Source: Lingula anatina
Lineage: Eukaryota; Brachiopoda; Lingulata; Lingulida; Lingulidae
Assembly (NCBI RefSeq): GCF_001039355.2
Contig: NW_019775497.1
Coordinates: 71,610 to 131,609 of the forward strand
DNA length: 60,000 nucleotides
Reading direction: 5' to 3'
Shown here: piece after piece, positions 12,501 through 27,346 of the stretch
Position numbering within the stretch: the first letter of the stretch is position 1
Layout of the letters: the number at the start of each line of letters is the position of its first letter
Notes under the pieces: generated by a model
The model's database searches: none
What the model was told of the DNA's origin: nothing
The model's input: the letters and a program-made list of their open reading frames with translations, nothing else
Translations under genes and position numbers: made by a program

Positions 12501-15500
12501 CATTCAGAACAGAAAGATCCAAGGATCTACTGATCCACGGATCAAATATGGTGGACCCACCATGAAAATTGAAAGAGCCAACTAATCTGCTGATGGTCTC
12601 CCCACCTCCACCTGCGCCATTAAACAGATTAAATCATGGCTTCGAGGTTTAATTGCTAGACCCCTGTGTGGAGGTGGGGAGATCATCAGCGGATTAGTCA
12701 GCTCTTTTTTCATGTAGGACAGCCAGCGTGGAAGGCAGGGAATCCATTGTCAAGTGCATGCCGTATTTGATCTGAAGACTAGCTAGTTCACAGATCAACT
12801 GGTTGCAAACACAGCCATAGTCTACTCAAGATTCCAGATTATGAACTGCTTCAGATATTCTGCAAATATAATCCATGGGACTGAGAGAATGGTCTTCAGC
12901 AGTCGTTTTGATGTGGTCCAGTTAAGTGTAAAATGCCACACAATAAAGCATAATGGCACATGGAAAGTGCATTCCCATCGTGTTTAATATTCAAATTATA
13001 AATAATAGGTATTCAGATGTAAGACGGCTTGATTGCAATACCTCTTCTGTTATCCTTGTTTGGTCATAAAGCTATGTACTTGTAGCGATGCATATTAGTT
13101 GATCGGTCAGCAAAATGCAGAGACATGATGACCAGTTGATTGGTCAGCAATAATATTAATATAATCATATACTTTGACCAGTCACTGATTAGAAAAAGCC
13201 ACTGAGGTCATCATAATGAGCTAGCTGTGTTGATGAGCTCCTTAATTGATTGGCCTGCATTATGAACTTAGTCTTGATTAGTGTCTTAAGAATCCATACA
13301 AACCTTTACTTCACCCTTGCAATTGCTGTGGTGTAGGGCTAACACTCACCAGTTTAGCCCAGTGCTAAAACTGGCTTCAGTTGACTAAACAAAATTGACT
13401 TGTTATAATCGAATTCATATTATTTTGCAAAAAAAAAAAAAAATAATAATAATTATAATAAATAAATAAAATAAATAAATAAATAAATAAATATATAAAT
13501 GAAAAAAAAAATAAGTAAATAATAATGAAAAGTAGTGGTTTGGCTAAGCGAAAAAAATTGTTAACACAGAACTGCCATGGTTGACATGCACAGGGCAATG
13601 ACCTGCATTGCCCAGTCTTAAATAACCAGACATTCCACACAGTGACCTTTGGAGAGGTGATCTTTGAATAGAAATGACATGCTATTATATATTTGGCCTG
13701 TATAATCAAGTACTATGTGTACAGTGTTGTATTTCTTCACACGTGTGCATATATTTGAATATTCTTCTATGTTCCAATGACTATTTTGTTCTCAACAACA
13801 AAGTTTTTGTTAACTTTATGGAAATAATTAACAGAGTCATTGGCTGTGTTCAGACTTAAGGTTATCGGACAAGCTGGATCGATCTATCTCTGTGGAGATT
13901 TTCACTTAAGTACTCTTAATGAAATAAGCTTAATTGTCTGCCCCGCCCCCCCCCCCCCCCCCCTCCATCCAGAAGCTACAAAAGATGATATCCTCTAGCG
14001 TTTGGAATGGGCGGGCCTGACAATTAAGGTGATTACATGAAGTGTACTTTTTTTGTAAGTAAGTATAGTCTTACACATTGTAATTGCTGAATAGCATACT
14101 CGCTAAAATTATATTTATATTGTCATTTTAATCCACCCAGGTGGATATATATGTTACAATGAATGAACTATGAAACTATGAAACTTAAATGAGAATCTCC
14201 ACAGAAATAGATTGATCCTACTAGATGGATAACTTTTAATCTGAACACAGCCTAGGCAGTGTCACTGTTACTGAAACAGCAGCACTTGATCTCAGGATAA
14301 TAAGGCGATAGATAAGATCAGTTGCGTACCCACCGGTCTGTAGACTCAACACAAAGTTACTAACATCAAAGGAAACTCTATCCATAGATTTGTAGCTGAT
14401 CACATTTTATTCTATTCAGATTGAGTTGGTATAGATATAAGTTAATGTAATGTGTCTGAACTTGATGTCAGAGTAGCATAATAGTAGCTTGAATTAAATC
14501 TGCAGACAGTATGTTTAGGAGAGAGAGATTAACACACAGTATCATGCTTGGTACCTCTTGAACTATTTTTTATTGAAATCAATAATTAATGGACTGATGC
14601 CAGAGGAGAAAATATAGGAAAAAAATGAACTGTTGACAATTTTTCTGTAAAGGACTAGAAGATACACAGTCCCATTTTGTACAAACTTTAAGGCAATATT
14701 CAGTCTAATAATGATAATAATATTAATAATAATAATAATTATCATTATTATTATTATAAAGTTTTCAGAGACAGTTTTCTTATTATGTAAATGTTTGATT
14801 TTACATGGTACTAAATAGGTATAGGTATGCTTACATAATATATAAGTATAATATAAATAAAACATATTAAGTAATAAGTATGACTATAAGATTTATGTAA
14901 AGAGTGCCAAAGTAGACTCAAATGTAAGCGTAGATTTGTGTGTTCTTGGAGCCCCCTCATTTAATAATTAGAATTTAATATTAAATTTTGTATCTCCTGT
15001 GTTGTTTTGTTCTGAATTAATTCCTACCAAAATGTACCAGTTACGCTCACTGGCTGCTAGTTTCATTTCATGTTCTGAATCTTGCTTCTGACTTCTTTTT
15101 TAGGACGACCCAATCCTGATTATGCCCAATAAGTAAAACCTAATTATAAGTCAACCTAGCAAAAAAGTTTGGTTCAATTACAGTATATTAAATGTCAAAG
15201 TAGAATTACAGAATTATGTTTCAAACGTCACTGCCTCGCTGGTGTGATTATTATTTTTGCCCATCCCTTCTAATCTCGTTTCCAACCCACGCTCCATTTG
15301 TGGTGCAATTGCAACTAAAGATAAATTTAAAAGTCTTGTTACGAAATGGGCACAGGAACTGTTTATTTACTGACTAACTGAATTGAGGAAATGACCTATA
15401 TATATGTGTATATGCTACATGTAACTGTTTTCCTTGACGTGACTCACGAGGACTTTTGTGGGTATATAGAGCCTCTTGTGCCAAGCTCCTTCTTTAAGCC

Positions 15501-16065
15501 ATTAAATAATTCCAGTGTCATATTGGTAATAATAATAGTGATAGTAAAAAATGGTGATAAAATTTGTGGAGGTCATTCGTAGTGCTATTTAGATCTTTAG
15601 AGTTTTTCTAGGAATTATAGTTTAGTGAAGTGGAAAGTTTACAGTTTCATGCAGTTGTCCAGTTTACATGATGTGACTCAGATTAAATGGAGTCTAAGAG
15701 AGTACTTGTATATTAATCTACCAATATAGTCATTCCATGTTTAATAGATCATTATAAGAACTTGTTCTAAGGCTATTATCATAGTTATGTGGGCCTCTCA
15801 CATACAGTTAAGCTAACCAATTCAGGCATACGCCTCATAAGTATATACTAGTGTAAACAATTTAAGGTAAGAAAAATTATATTTTTGACAGGGTGAAAGT
15901 TTGATGGTGAAATTCATTTGAATTTCTAGGGTTTACTGTTTGTTAAATTGTATTGGTAAATCATTATGAATTGATTAAGTCATTATTTTGTGTGTTCACA
16001 TCATTCTTGTAATTACAAATTAGCTAGTACAAAATTATAAAGCATTGATATCAGACGCGCTGTCC

Positions 16066-16118
<53 letters not shown>

Positions 16119-19100
16119 GAAACTGGCTGCATTTAGTTATTTGTATTGAAGCTGCCAGCTGCTGGTATACCAGTAAGTACCGGGTATGTTCTTAAACAGC
16201 ATAGTTCCTTACAAATGCACAAAATCATAACCTGGATATCTAACAAGTGACATATTACTACTACTACTACTAGTAGCTGTCACTCGTCTCTCACCACATG
16301 CCTAGAGTTATGGCACACTTGACATTTAGAAGAACAAAAAAAGAGAATGACATATCAGCACTGACTCTGTTGATTATATTGTAAACTGCTGTGATTATTG
16401 CCTAGGTGTCTACCGCAATACAGTGAATACATACATCTCTATGTACCTGAATACATGAGCTACTGCCATTATGGTTATTAGTCTAGTTCTTTACTTTTCC
16501 TTAATAATTCAGATGTTTGAAATATGAGAGTTAATAACTGTCGTAAATACTCCAGTTCTTTACTTTTGGGCAAATAAGAATAAGTCAGATGTTTCGAATA
16601 TGCAAGTTATTACTACATCTGACATGGGAGGAGGGGGGGCCAGGGGGGATATCTCAGGCTCATAGCCAAGCTTTGTTTAAGAAAGGTTATCAGCTTGCAA
16701 GGCTCAAAAGTCCTCAAGCCAGGTTTATAGCCTTCTGTACAAAGTGACTGAAGTTTCTTAGAAAAAAAAAAAAAAGAAATCTATATACGTGAGCATATTC
16801 TGTGGAATCCCTGCATTCCAAGATTTAAAATTCAGTTCTAGATCTGAATCTGAAGATAGTGAAAGCTCTTGGCAGATTATGTGTATTGCTACATGATATG
16901 TGTTCAGATTTTTTTTTCTAAACTTCTAAACCTCAAGAGGCTCTTGTCAGAATTAAGGTACAAAGCCCCCCATTTTTGCTTTGAGTTTTAGGGAGCATTC
17001 AGATAAACCCATCTTACTAGCTGGAGTGATCCAACTCTGTGGGAGATTCTCTCTAAGTGCAATCACTGTAATTAGCTGAGATGTTTGACATGCCTCCAAG
17101 TTGTAAGGGGGTAATTAAGTAATTAACTGGCTACACAAGCAATGTCAGACAATTTAGCTGATTATACTGAATGCTTTTTAGCAAGAATCTCCAGGATTGG
17201 ATCAGTCCAGCTGGTATGATGTTCTAATCTGAACGCTGTCACTTGTGACGGCTGGAAACTGGCCTCTGTATTATCAGTATACATCTAACGTTAACACTCC
17301 CAATGTCAGAAGTACGTTTCTAGTAACCTTTTATACTGAAGGTGCCCTTTTCATGCTCAGAGAGTAAAGGCGAGGTTTCTTTGCTTGACTAACTAGGCTC
17401 GTAGCCAGCAATTTCAAAAGGGGGGCTCTTTTTCTGGAAGAGTGGACCTTTTACCGTGAAAACTTCATGTACCTAGATAAAATTTTACCTAGAGGTTCAG
17501 ATTTAAACGTCATACCAGCTTATCCCAGCAAAAAGGGGGCTTCTCTCAAACCCCCCACCCCCCACCCCCCGGCTACAGGCCTGAAAAAAAAAAAAAAAAA
17601 CAGGAAGAAAAAAAAAGAGATACTGACTGTCTTCTTGGACAGTGCTCCTGATTTTGAGATTGGCGTCATTTGCAAGGTGGGCCACATTTAACACCTGACA
17701 CCAGTGTTAAGCATTAAATGAATACCTTGTCATAGTTAGACTGACAGCTTCACTGGCAGTAACAGCAGGGGAGATGTTTCCAGGTATAATATTTGGAATC
17801 CTAAATGAGATAATTATTCTGACCCTTTTTAAGGCCCACAATGAGTGTTAGAACTTAAACATAGAAAATATGTGAAAGATATCTTTAGAATAATATTACA
17901 TAAAATACACCTGGATTTTACAAATGGATTTTTTATTGAAATTTTGAACCAATTTTGTCATGTTAGATGTTTGAATCTGATATAATTATTATAGTAAATT
18001 TTGTTAATGATAATGATGATAACAACAGCAATAATAATAAATGGAGAAATTTCTATTTTTTTCTCTGTTTAAATAATTTCTATGTGCAGCCCCAGTTTGC
18101 TTGAAGCGTAGGATGGGCAGGTTACCCCATTGGTAATTACAGTGCGGAGACTTTTCAGTTTCTAATTTTAGGTGTGGTTTTGGATTGGTACTGTTGTAGC
18201 ATATATAGTACAGTAAATATTCAGTAAATTTGAACATAACAATTATAATATTTCCCGAAAATCTGTTTTATGAATGATTTATGTAACTAAAATATTTGTG
18301 AATTAAATATCAATCAATAAAATGTAAAAGCAAAGCAAAGAAAGTAAAAATTAAAGAAGAGATTATAGAATGAGAGAATAACTCAGATGTCTGGGATATG
18401 TGAGTTACTATCATTACAGTAAATACTCCAGTTTTCTACTTTTTCTTAATAAATTTAGGTGTTTGGAATATGAGAGCTACTGCTATTATATATACCTTTT
18501 AATTAGTTCTTTACTTTTGGGTGAATAAGAAAAGTCAAATGTTTGGAATATGTGAGTTACTACCGTAAACAATACTGATATCTACTTTTGAGTGATGGTT
18601 ATTGATATAACAGTAAGTTAATATGTAATTTATCGTTCTTTAACTGACCATTTGACAGGTCAGGAAATTACATTACCCACCCCTTTTTTCCATTGACAGG
18701 CAAATTTAGCAAGGTGTGGCTTTACATAATTACTGGTACCATTGAACGGACAGAATCCAGAATGAGTTGAATTGGCATTTTGAGAATTAAATTAGGCAGT
18801 GGGAGGGAGTTGGCAGCATTGTTGCCTTAGTAAAAGAGAGGTGACGAAATGACCCAGAATCATTGCCGTGTATATTTAGTGCTATAAAAAGGGGTTTGGT
18901 GTTGTGTGGAAGGCAGTTTGAATATAAGTAACACGTGTGTAAAGAGTTCTAGTCTGACTGATAGTGTATGAACACAGCTATATATCATGCCATCTGCCAG
19001 TTGTAGAAGGATATCTTTGGGTAAGATTTTTTAAAATATATATACTAGTAATCAGAATTTCTTTGAATTATAATAACATTGTTTTCTTGTAATGGAAGCA

Positions 19101-22100
19101 AAATTTATATATTTTTGCACATTCACAGGATGTTATGATAAAAAAGCAGGAATAAACCTTAAGATAAATAAGAATGTTAATATAAATCACAGTGGTTTAT
19201 AAATTGCATTCAGTTTAAGCGACTTAAATGTCTGTCATGTCCATTGAAGCTGCTAGGGGGGTAATTTACTTTCGTGCATGCTCAAACTGAGTGCAGTTTA
19301 GGGAGAATGCTCTCGGAGATAGATTGATCCTGCTAGCATGATAGAGTTATGGGGGTGGCTCTTTAACTGTAATGACTTAATGTTCATGTACATGATAGAT
19401 TTAACTTTAAAATGTGAAACTACCAGTATACCCATTACATAGAATGCTTGCCTGTTATCAGGTGTCCATGAACAACAATCCCAGTATGTTAAGTGAAATA
19501 CTTGTGGTTAGATATTCCATATTAATTTTCTTACAATGTAGCACTTATGACATATTTGTGGCTGAGACTTCCACATTTAGATTGCTTAATATACATGTAC
19601 TATTAAAGAGAGAGTGGATATTTAACCAGTGCTTCCTGTGTTGAATAACAGTTCAAGTCAAGTTTCCTGGCTCAGGTATATCTAGATTTTTAATATTTTG
19701 TTTACTGCAGTTGGTGGATTGCTTTAGATGTGCATTGTTCAACACATAAGTATGGTTTTTATGCACTTTTCATGCGTAGTTTCTTTTGATCATGCCAAGC
19801 ATTAAAGTCATGCTTTAGGTTGAAAAATTGTACACCAAATGCTTTAAGGAATGCTCTTACACTTGTAGATGTATACACATGTATGAGCATAAATGTAAAT
19901 CTGTTATTTATTGGGCACCTTTACATGGCATGTAGTCAAGGGCTGAAAATATTGACTGGTCATATACCACTGTATGCTGTCAAACTTAAACTACAGGTGA
20001 AATATAATTATAATAGCCATTAGTTTAAGATACTTGGTTTTAAATTAGTATAAACGTGTACAACATGTAAAAAAAAATTATGGGAGTAAGAATTGAGAAA
20101 TAATTGCTAAGGTACTCTGCATGTTAGTATGCACCCTTTGCTGGGGCTCATCTGAATAAATATGAATTATATTTTCTCATGTCCAGGTCATATAGTCCTA
20201 AATTGTTATGACCTCATATGACCTATGGCCAGCTGGTATATACTGTCGTTTATGGTCTGCATCAATCAAATCAACTGACCCCTAGAGTGACCTCGCACTA
20301 GACCAGATGACCCATTTGTTTAAACTGTCAGAAATGACGTATCATTTAAGGTTAGGATCGTACGGCTCAAGTTACGAGTTTGGCTAGAATCCCTGGTTTG
20401 AGTATTGCTTTCGGCTATAGTAAAATGTTTGACATATTTGGGAAAAACGGGGTTTGCTCTGAAGATCATCTTTATACCAAATTAATTATTATAAGGCACT
20501 GTAATGGCATGAAATATTAGTATAGTGCAATTGCTGTCTTTTGAAGGAAGCCTTGTCGATGTTTTGAGTATTTACTCAAGTTACGAGTTTGGCTAGAATC
20601 CCTGGTTCAAGTATTGCTCTCAGCTAAAGTAAAATGTTTGACATATTTGAGAAAAAAGGGTTTGCTCTGAAGATCATTTTTTTACCAAATTATTATAAGG
20701 CATTGTAATGGCATGAAATATTACTACAATGCAATTGCTCTCTTTTGAAGGTAGTCTTGTTGATATTTTGAGCATTTTCTCCAAATTGTCAACTTTACCA
20801 ATTTGTTACAATTCAATTTCAATTCAATTTCAATTTATTTCTGTACTGGTACATAGATTGCCATGACCTTGTACAATATGATATACTAATGACGATACAA
20901 TACAATTAGTGCATTACCATTTCTCTAGTTGGTATTATGTTGCCTAGCCATTTGTGAATGAAAAAAAAAATCTTTATATAATGAACATACATACTAATAA
21001 ATTACTCATAAAATTTTCTATCTAAGCAATGAGATAAACTATGGTGTGATCATAAATTTACCATAAACATACTATAAACATGTTACACAAAAGGATATGT
21101 TTAAACTTAAAACCACAGTTACATAGCTGTTTACATGGCTGTTTAAAGCCAGTTTGATGACACAGATAATTACGATTAATGACAATTACATAAGACAGAT
21201 AAGTAAATAAATTACACAGATATAAATATTGTGCCATGTTCAGTCCCACTGCCGAGTCACTTCTCACAACAGTGGGACCATACACTGACATTTTAAGGGA
21301 TATGCTAAGAGTTACCAAGCAGAGCAACCACTTCACTTCTTTTCTTGAACGATTTGATTATAAAGTTGGAGAGGGACACTAAAGTATCTTTGTTGGCACT
21401 GTTAAATACATGGCATAATTGACTGTCTGGTGACCTTGTATCAGCTTTTAGGATTGAGGTTTTACTAAAAAAGGTGACTCGGTCTGCTTTGTACATTGGG
21501 CATTGGAATATAAAATGGTATTCATCTCCAATTACCCCTTGGGTGCATAGGCGACAGATTCTGTCACATTTAGACCAGAAGCATTAATTCAGCATGTTTT
21601 GCAATTCAGTATTGAAATTTTCAATATCTGATAATAACAAGCCTATGATAAAAAAAAATACTCATTATGAAAATTTAAGGGTGGATTCCTTTTGAGATTA
21701 AATTGTTATTGCTACAGACATATTTTTTTCCTGTCAAGCTCTCTAATTGTCAGTGACAGGTCAAAGCAAACTCATTATCACATATCGAAATTTTAAAAAC
21801 ATGATATTTAGCCTAATGGCTTGCCAGAATCATATTTCTTACCAAGCTTGATTGCTCTCTCTCTCTCTCTGGAAGTTTCTGATCAAAATAAATTCATTAA
21901 TACTTAAAAATCTGAAAAGAAATATTTTCTTCTGCTCAAATTGCCACCCTTTTTTTCCTTAACGATGGCAGCCAGCTCCAAGTAGTTTGTTATTCATATG
22001 CTGCTGCTAATGGAAATTTGTAAATTGAAGACAACAGGAAGTCCCTGCGCAGAACTTACTAGGGGAGATGACAATAACGATGACGTGCAGTAGTACAGGT

Positions 22101-22581
22101 GTTATATGTAGATGTGATTGGCTGTAGCGTCTCACAGTAGTATTCGAAAGCTGAGACAAACACATTGCTGTGCCAGTGGATCAAATAGTACCGGGCTGTG
22201 TTTTGTGCAAAAGACAAACTGAATGGCATCAAAGCCTTGTAGAATACAGATCCAGAAGAGATTCTGAAACAGTTTATCAACCAGGGTTTATCTGCATAAC
22301 TATTGCATCAGTTTTATCATTGATAATTATTTTTTTATGGAGTTTTGAATGAATTGACAATCAGTGACTGCATCCAGGTTGTTGCTTTAGCTTTTAAGTT
22401 AAGTTTTTAAAAACTGCATGAAATTTTGGAGAAGACAGACAGCATGCTAGATAAGGTATTTCCAGAGTTATGGAATCATGTTTATATAGGTAAGATAAAG
22501 TCTATTTGTCACCTGGCCCAAAGGAGATTTTTGTTGTTTTTTTAAAAAAGTTTTATTGAACTTTTCAAAAGAATTGTTTAC

Positions 22582-22616
<35 letters not shown>

Positions 22617-23641
22617 CTCTTGCAAACTGTTTGTTTGCTAGATTAAGTGTTTCCAAAGATATGGATTGAATCCTACAGGTTAGCTAGTACTTACCTGTAC
22701 TATATCCCCATAAGACCTTTTAATATTGATGTATGTAACATATCAAATTTATGAATATTGGTCAAGTTTTTTATGCAGTCTGTATTAGTAGGACACTTCA
22801 AGTTAGTATTAATTTTAATTTTTTGTTTCTTCTTTCATTCTCTCTTTCATGTGCACACGTATGTGCATGTGTTTGTGCATGTGCATGCATGTGTTCATCC
22901 ATCTACATCCATCCATTTGTTTGTCATTTTTTAAGTTCAGTCTTTATTAATAAGTTTTATTTACAAAATATTAATGTCTTTTTATGTACAGACACAGATG
23001 TGTCTGTACATATTGCATCANATATTTTTAGGGAACCAAGGCATTAAGAGACACATGTCCCTGCCCATCAAGGAGCGGACAGTGAACCCTTTCCCTGAAC
23101 TCGTGGAGAGCCCCGTGCTGCCAAGCAGTGCGTACATAAACAACGTAATTTCTGGGTCATCGCCACGTTCGGGAATGGAATCGCCATTACTTGGCGGGTC
23201 ATCACAGTCGTCCTCGCGAAGCATGACACCTCCCCATCACAAAAACTCTGAGGTAAGTTGTTTTAGCCATGTGCGCGTTTCCAGTTATGTTAAAATGTAC
23301 CAACTTAAATTATAACAGCAGATATTGGGAATCTTACCTCTTAATGTACCATGTCCACCTTTCCAGGTATGATAAAATCTACTAACTTAAACTATAATAG
23401 CAGATATTGTGAGTCTAATCTCTTATTGTACAATGTCTGCATTTCCAGTTATATTTAAATGTACCAACTTAAATTTTAATATCAGATATTGTGAGTCTAA
23501 TCATTATCATTCTACTTTGAGTGTTCCCTCAATAGCTTTTTGGTTTTTAGAGATTGACATTTTGATAGCCTGGTTGTTAAGTAAAGGAAGTGTGTAATTA
23601 TGTTAACAGGCCTCTCAATTAAGCTTGACATGGCCAATGAA

Positions 23642-23676
<35 letters not shown>

Positions 23677-26600
23677 ACAGTAGCTAGTTTCTGCTCACTG
23701 ATATTTTGCTCAATCCTTGTCCACAATGTCTTTACTGCATTGAAGAGTATCTGCATACTCCAGATAGTCCTACTGCACCAGAAAAGAGACCTCTCAAAAC
23801 AGAACCCTGAACATATAGTGCTAATTAAAGTATTTCAAATGCTCCATGTAAAAAGGCCTTAATTTGGAATAGAATATTCCTAATTTCCAATCAGAAGTGG
23901 TAATTTGCAATTTCGGACTGCAAGCAACCAGTTTTAGTCTTTAAAGTGCCTAATGCCCAATGATGCAGGTGGTCAAATCACATGTTGTTAGATTCAATTT
24001 CCTGAAATAATTAAGTTAAAAATAAAATAACTAATAATTTGTCTTCTATGATAGGAAACGTATAAGATGAAGCCATTTCAGCAGAACCAGAGAAGCACTA
24101 AACAGCATGCTGTTGTTTCTTTGATGCTGTTTGAGTAAAGAGGGGGGGGGGATCCTTAAAAGGGGTAAAACTTTTCAATTAGATTTTGTAATTCATTCTC
24201 AGTGTCTTTCTCCTCAGGCTGATAGTAGGCACATCATCTGTTTTTTGTTTCTACCTAGGTCATCTTTTTTTTTTTTTTTTTTTCAAAACGTTTCAAGACA
24301 TTTGATTATTATTTTGCGTTAATGCTTGAAATATTTGACGCCTTATTGAAATCTGATTAAATGAACTTTCATGATTCTGGAACTATTTACCTTTTTTCTG
24401 AAATTTTATGAATTATTATTCAAATGTCATTTATTAAGGAGTAATGCAGAAGTTAATGCCAGATATAGGTGATCTCAGAGAAAGTTGGCATCATCTTGAA
24501 TGCTTTAAGTAGAATTTCCAATTTTACATTTTCTAAAATGTGAAAGTAAGAATTATTTGCATCATGTATTCAGATGTCACTGCCTAGTCCATAATTATGT
24601 GCAAACTCTAATCTTCCTTTTGTCATTCCACAAAAAGTGAACATTTGTTTATTAAATGTTTTGAGATCCAATAATATGCATAATACGAAGAAAGTTACAT
24701 TTCACAAGGAATCTTAATGACCCCTTTAAACCTTACCTTAGAGCAAATTGTGGCTGTCTTTATGAAAAAACCTTAAATTTGCTTTTAAAGGTGACAGTTA
24801 ACTACTGTATCATGGTGTCAAAAAATATTGGCAATATTGCAAAGTTGACTAAATGATATTTACATTTATTGATTTTTAGCAGTCTGCAAATGCAAGCTTT
24901 AGCTCAAACACCTTTCAACTTTTTGCGAAATAGGCCCCAATGGAGCATGTTGGAACTGAAAGCTGTGGCAATGTGTACGTGAGTCCAGTCACACTGCCAC
25001 AGTATTGTAACTAAATATCTAAATGGGTTAACTCCAGGGAATCGAAGACGTAAATGACTTTCTTTGAAACACACTTCAGAAGCTGTTGGTTTCTTCGAAA
25101 TGCTATTACTGTCATTTGAACATTAAAAGCTGTTCCTGTCAATTAGCCTGTTGAATCAAACAGAAAGGCGACAAATTACTTCCATATTTCAATCACCTGT
25201 TTCAGATGTTTAATCCTTCTAGATTTGTAATAATTTTTAGCTGCTTGCAAAACCAATTTTTGGACTTGAACCCTTCCTTGCAGTCAACTTTTTTCACAGA
25301 TTTGTCAAAACATTATATAATTTTATAGTACTAGTAGGTGACATGCATTAAAGGTATCAGTTATAATACCTTCAAGATGTATAAGCCTTGAGGTAATTTC
25401 CAGGATGTGCATGTACATGTATATGGCAAGATCTACACGCAAGGAATATTCTGCATTAAATTTTAACTCGGTAGAAAATCTTTGGAGAGGTGGGCCTATG
25501 CACGTCATTTGATACTTGCTGTAAACTGTTTTTTTTCCTAATGCTAACATTATGTTACTGTTTTATTAGCATGAATTAAGGCCATATTGAGGAAAATTAT
25601 GAATTTTTGTAAAAATGATGTTTATTCTGGGCTTGTAAAAATACTTCGTACTTTCTGCTATTGTTGGAATAAGTTATCCATCTTTTTAACTATTATACTG
25701 TATAGTTCACTGTGTAGATAATAATTTTAATTATTTCCCTATATCACCCTATATACTGTGGATATGCCTTGGCCTTGGGTCATTCTCTCCTTGGGCTGAA
25801 AAACAACTTGTTTTTCTCAGTGCAGCCTAATTTTACTTGTGGTAATTGAACTACGGATGGCACCTTATTTTGATTGGGTCTGATAACAAGGGAAAAAAAT
25901 GGACAGTATTTATCAATATGGCTGATTGTTATCCAAGTTATTATCACCATGGATGATAAACAGGTTGTGGTCGTGTTCACACCTGGTTTAACTTGAACAG
26001 GTATCAGTGTAAAAGGCATTAAAGGACATTAAAGACATTCATGTGATATATTTAGTGGAAATGTGCCTCAGAATCTTGGGTTTGCCTCTTATATAAGGGG
26101 ATCAAACATTTGCATCATTGTTCTCTATCTCATCATACCATGTGGCAAATAACTCTAGGGGCCAGTTCCAAAAAAATAAAGGTATGTGCATATATATTGT
26201 GTATAGTCTCAAAATTGGCCTTAATTTTTGTCACAGAAATTTTGGTTTACACCAGTTCATGATGCATTCATATTATATTCAGATAAATATTTGTATTATA
26301 ATAATCGTAATTTAAAGAAATATATTTCTATACAGTATTTGTGGTGCTTTTACTGCATACTAGTAGATAAGAGCCATAGCTTAGCATGTTATTTCATTTT
26401 GTGCTAACACTAAATAAGAATGTTCTAATTTCATTGAAGAAATTATGACTTAAAAAGTACAGTGTCTGAAGGTTTAAAATTCACAATTTTCCTGTATAAT
26501 TGCAAAAATTCTAGTAATTACCGTACCTGTCTAAATTGTACTGTTTGTGAACATTACTTTTAGAATTTGACGGACTGGGGTTTGATCGAGATTACATACA

Positions 26601-27312
26601 CAGCTGGAGATTACATGTCTTTTGTTCGTACATCAGTTGCTGGCAAGTTGTTTACCATAATACATAAGGGAGAGGTAAAATAAGGCAACCCTTTCCATTA
26701 TCCAATGTATTATGTGACAAAGTGAAATGAAAATTCAATAGATGATATTTGTAGGGTGAAATTGCACTGAGAGTTCATGGTTCATTTGTAGAAAAATGAA
26801 TGAAGATATTAATGATAAATAATAATGATAAATAAAAATGAAAATAAAACCCTATCTCCTTCAGGTTCAACTCAGTGCTCTTGTACAACATAGAGATTAA
26901 AATTTACAATTCTAAAACATTTTAATGAAACAAAAACAATGCTGGAGAGCAAGCTCTTGAATAAACAATAGAATTTTAAGTCAATATCTAGTCATCTAGC
27001 TTCAAAAGAAAGACCTATTGTCATGTGAAATTTACTCCATAGGTGATCTCTTTAAGGTTAAAGTTAATCTCGATGTGAACACTACCATTGCTGGTAGTGA
27101 AGATATATGTTGGGTCGGTGTGCAAAAAAATCAATTGTATTGTCCCCATCCAAACTGATGATCCGAGGCTAATCTTCAATTTCTGAAATAAATGATATTT
27201 TAGGATAAGGGCATTCTAATCATTCTTTACAGTATGGTCAAACAGCACCATTTTTTATAATCATTCACAAAATAATAGTCCATTGGCTATGCTTCTGAAA
27301 ACAATTTTTCTT

Positions 27313-27346
<34 letters not shown>

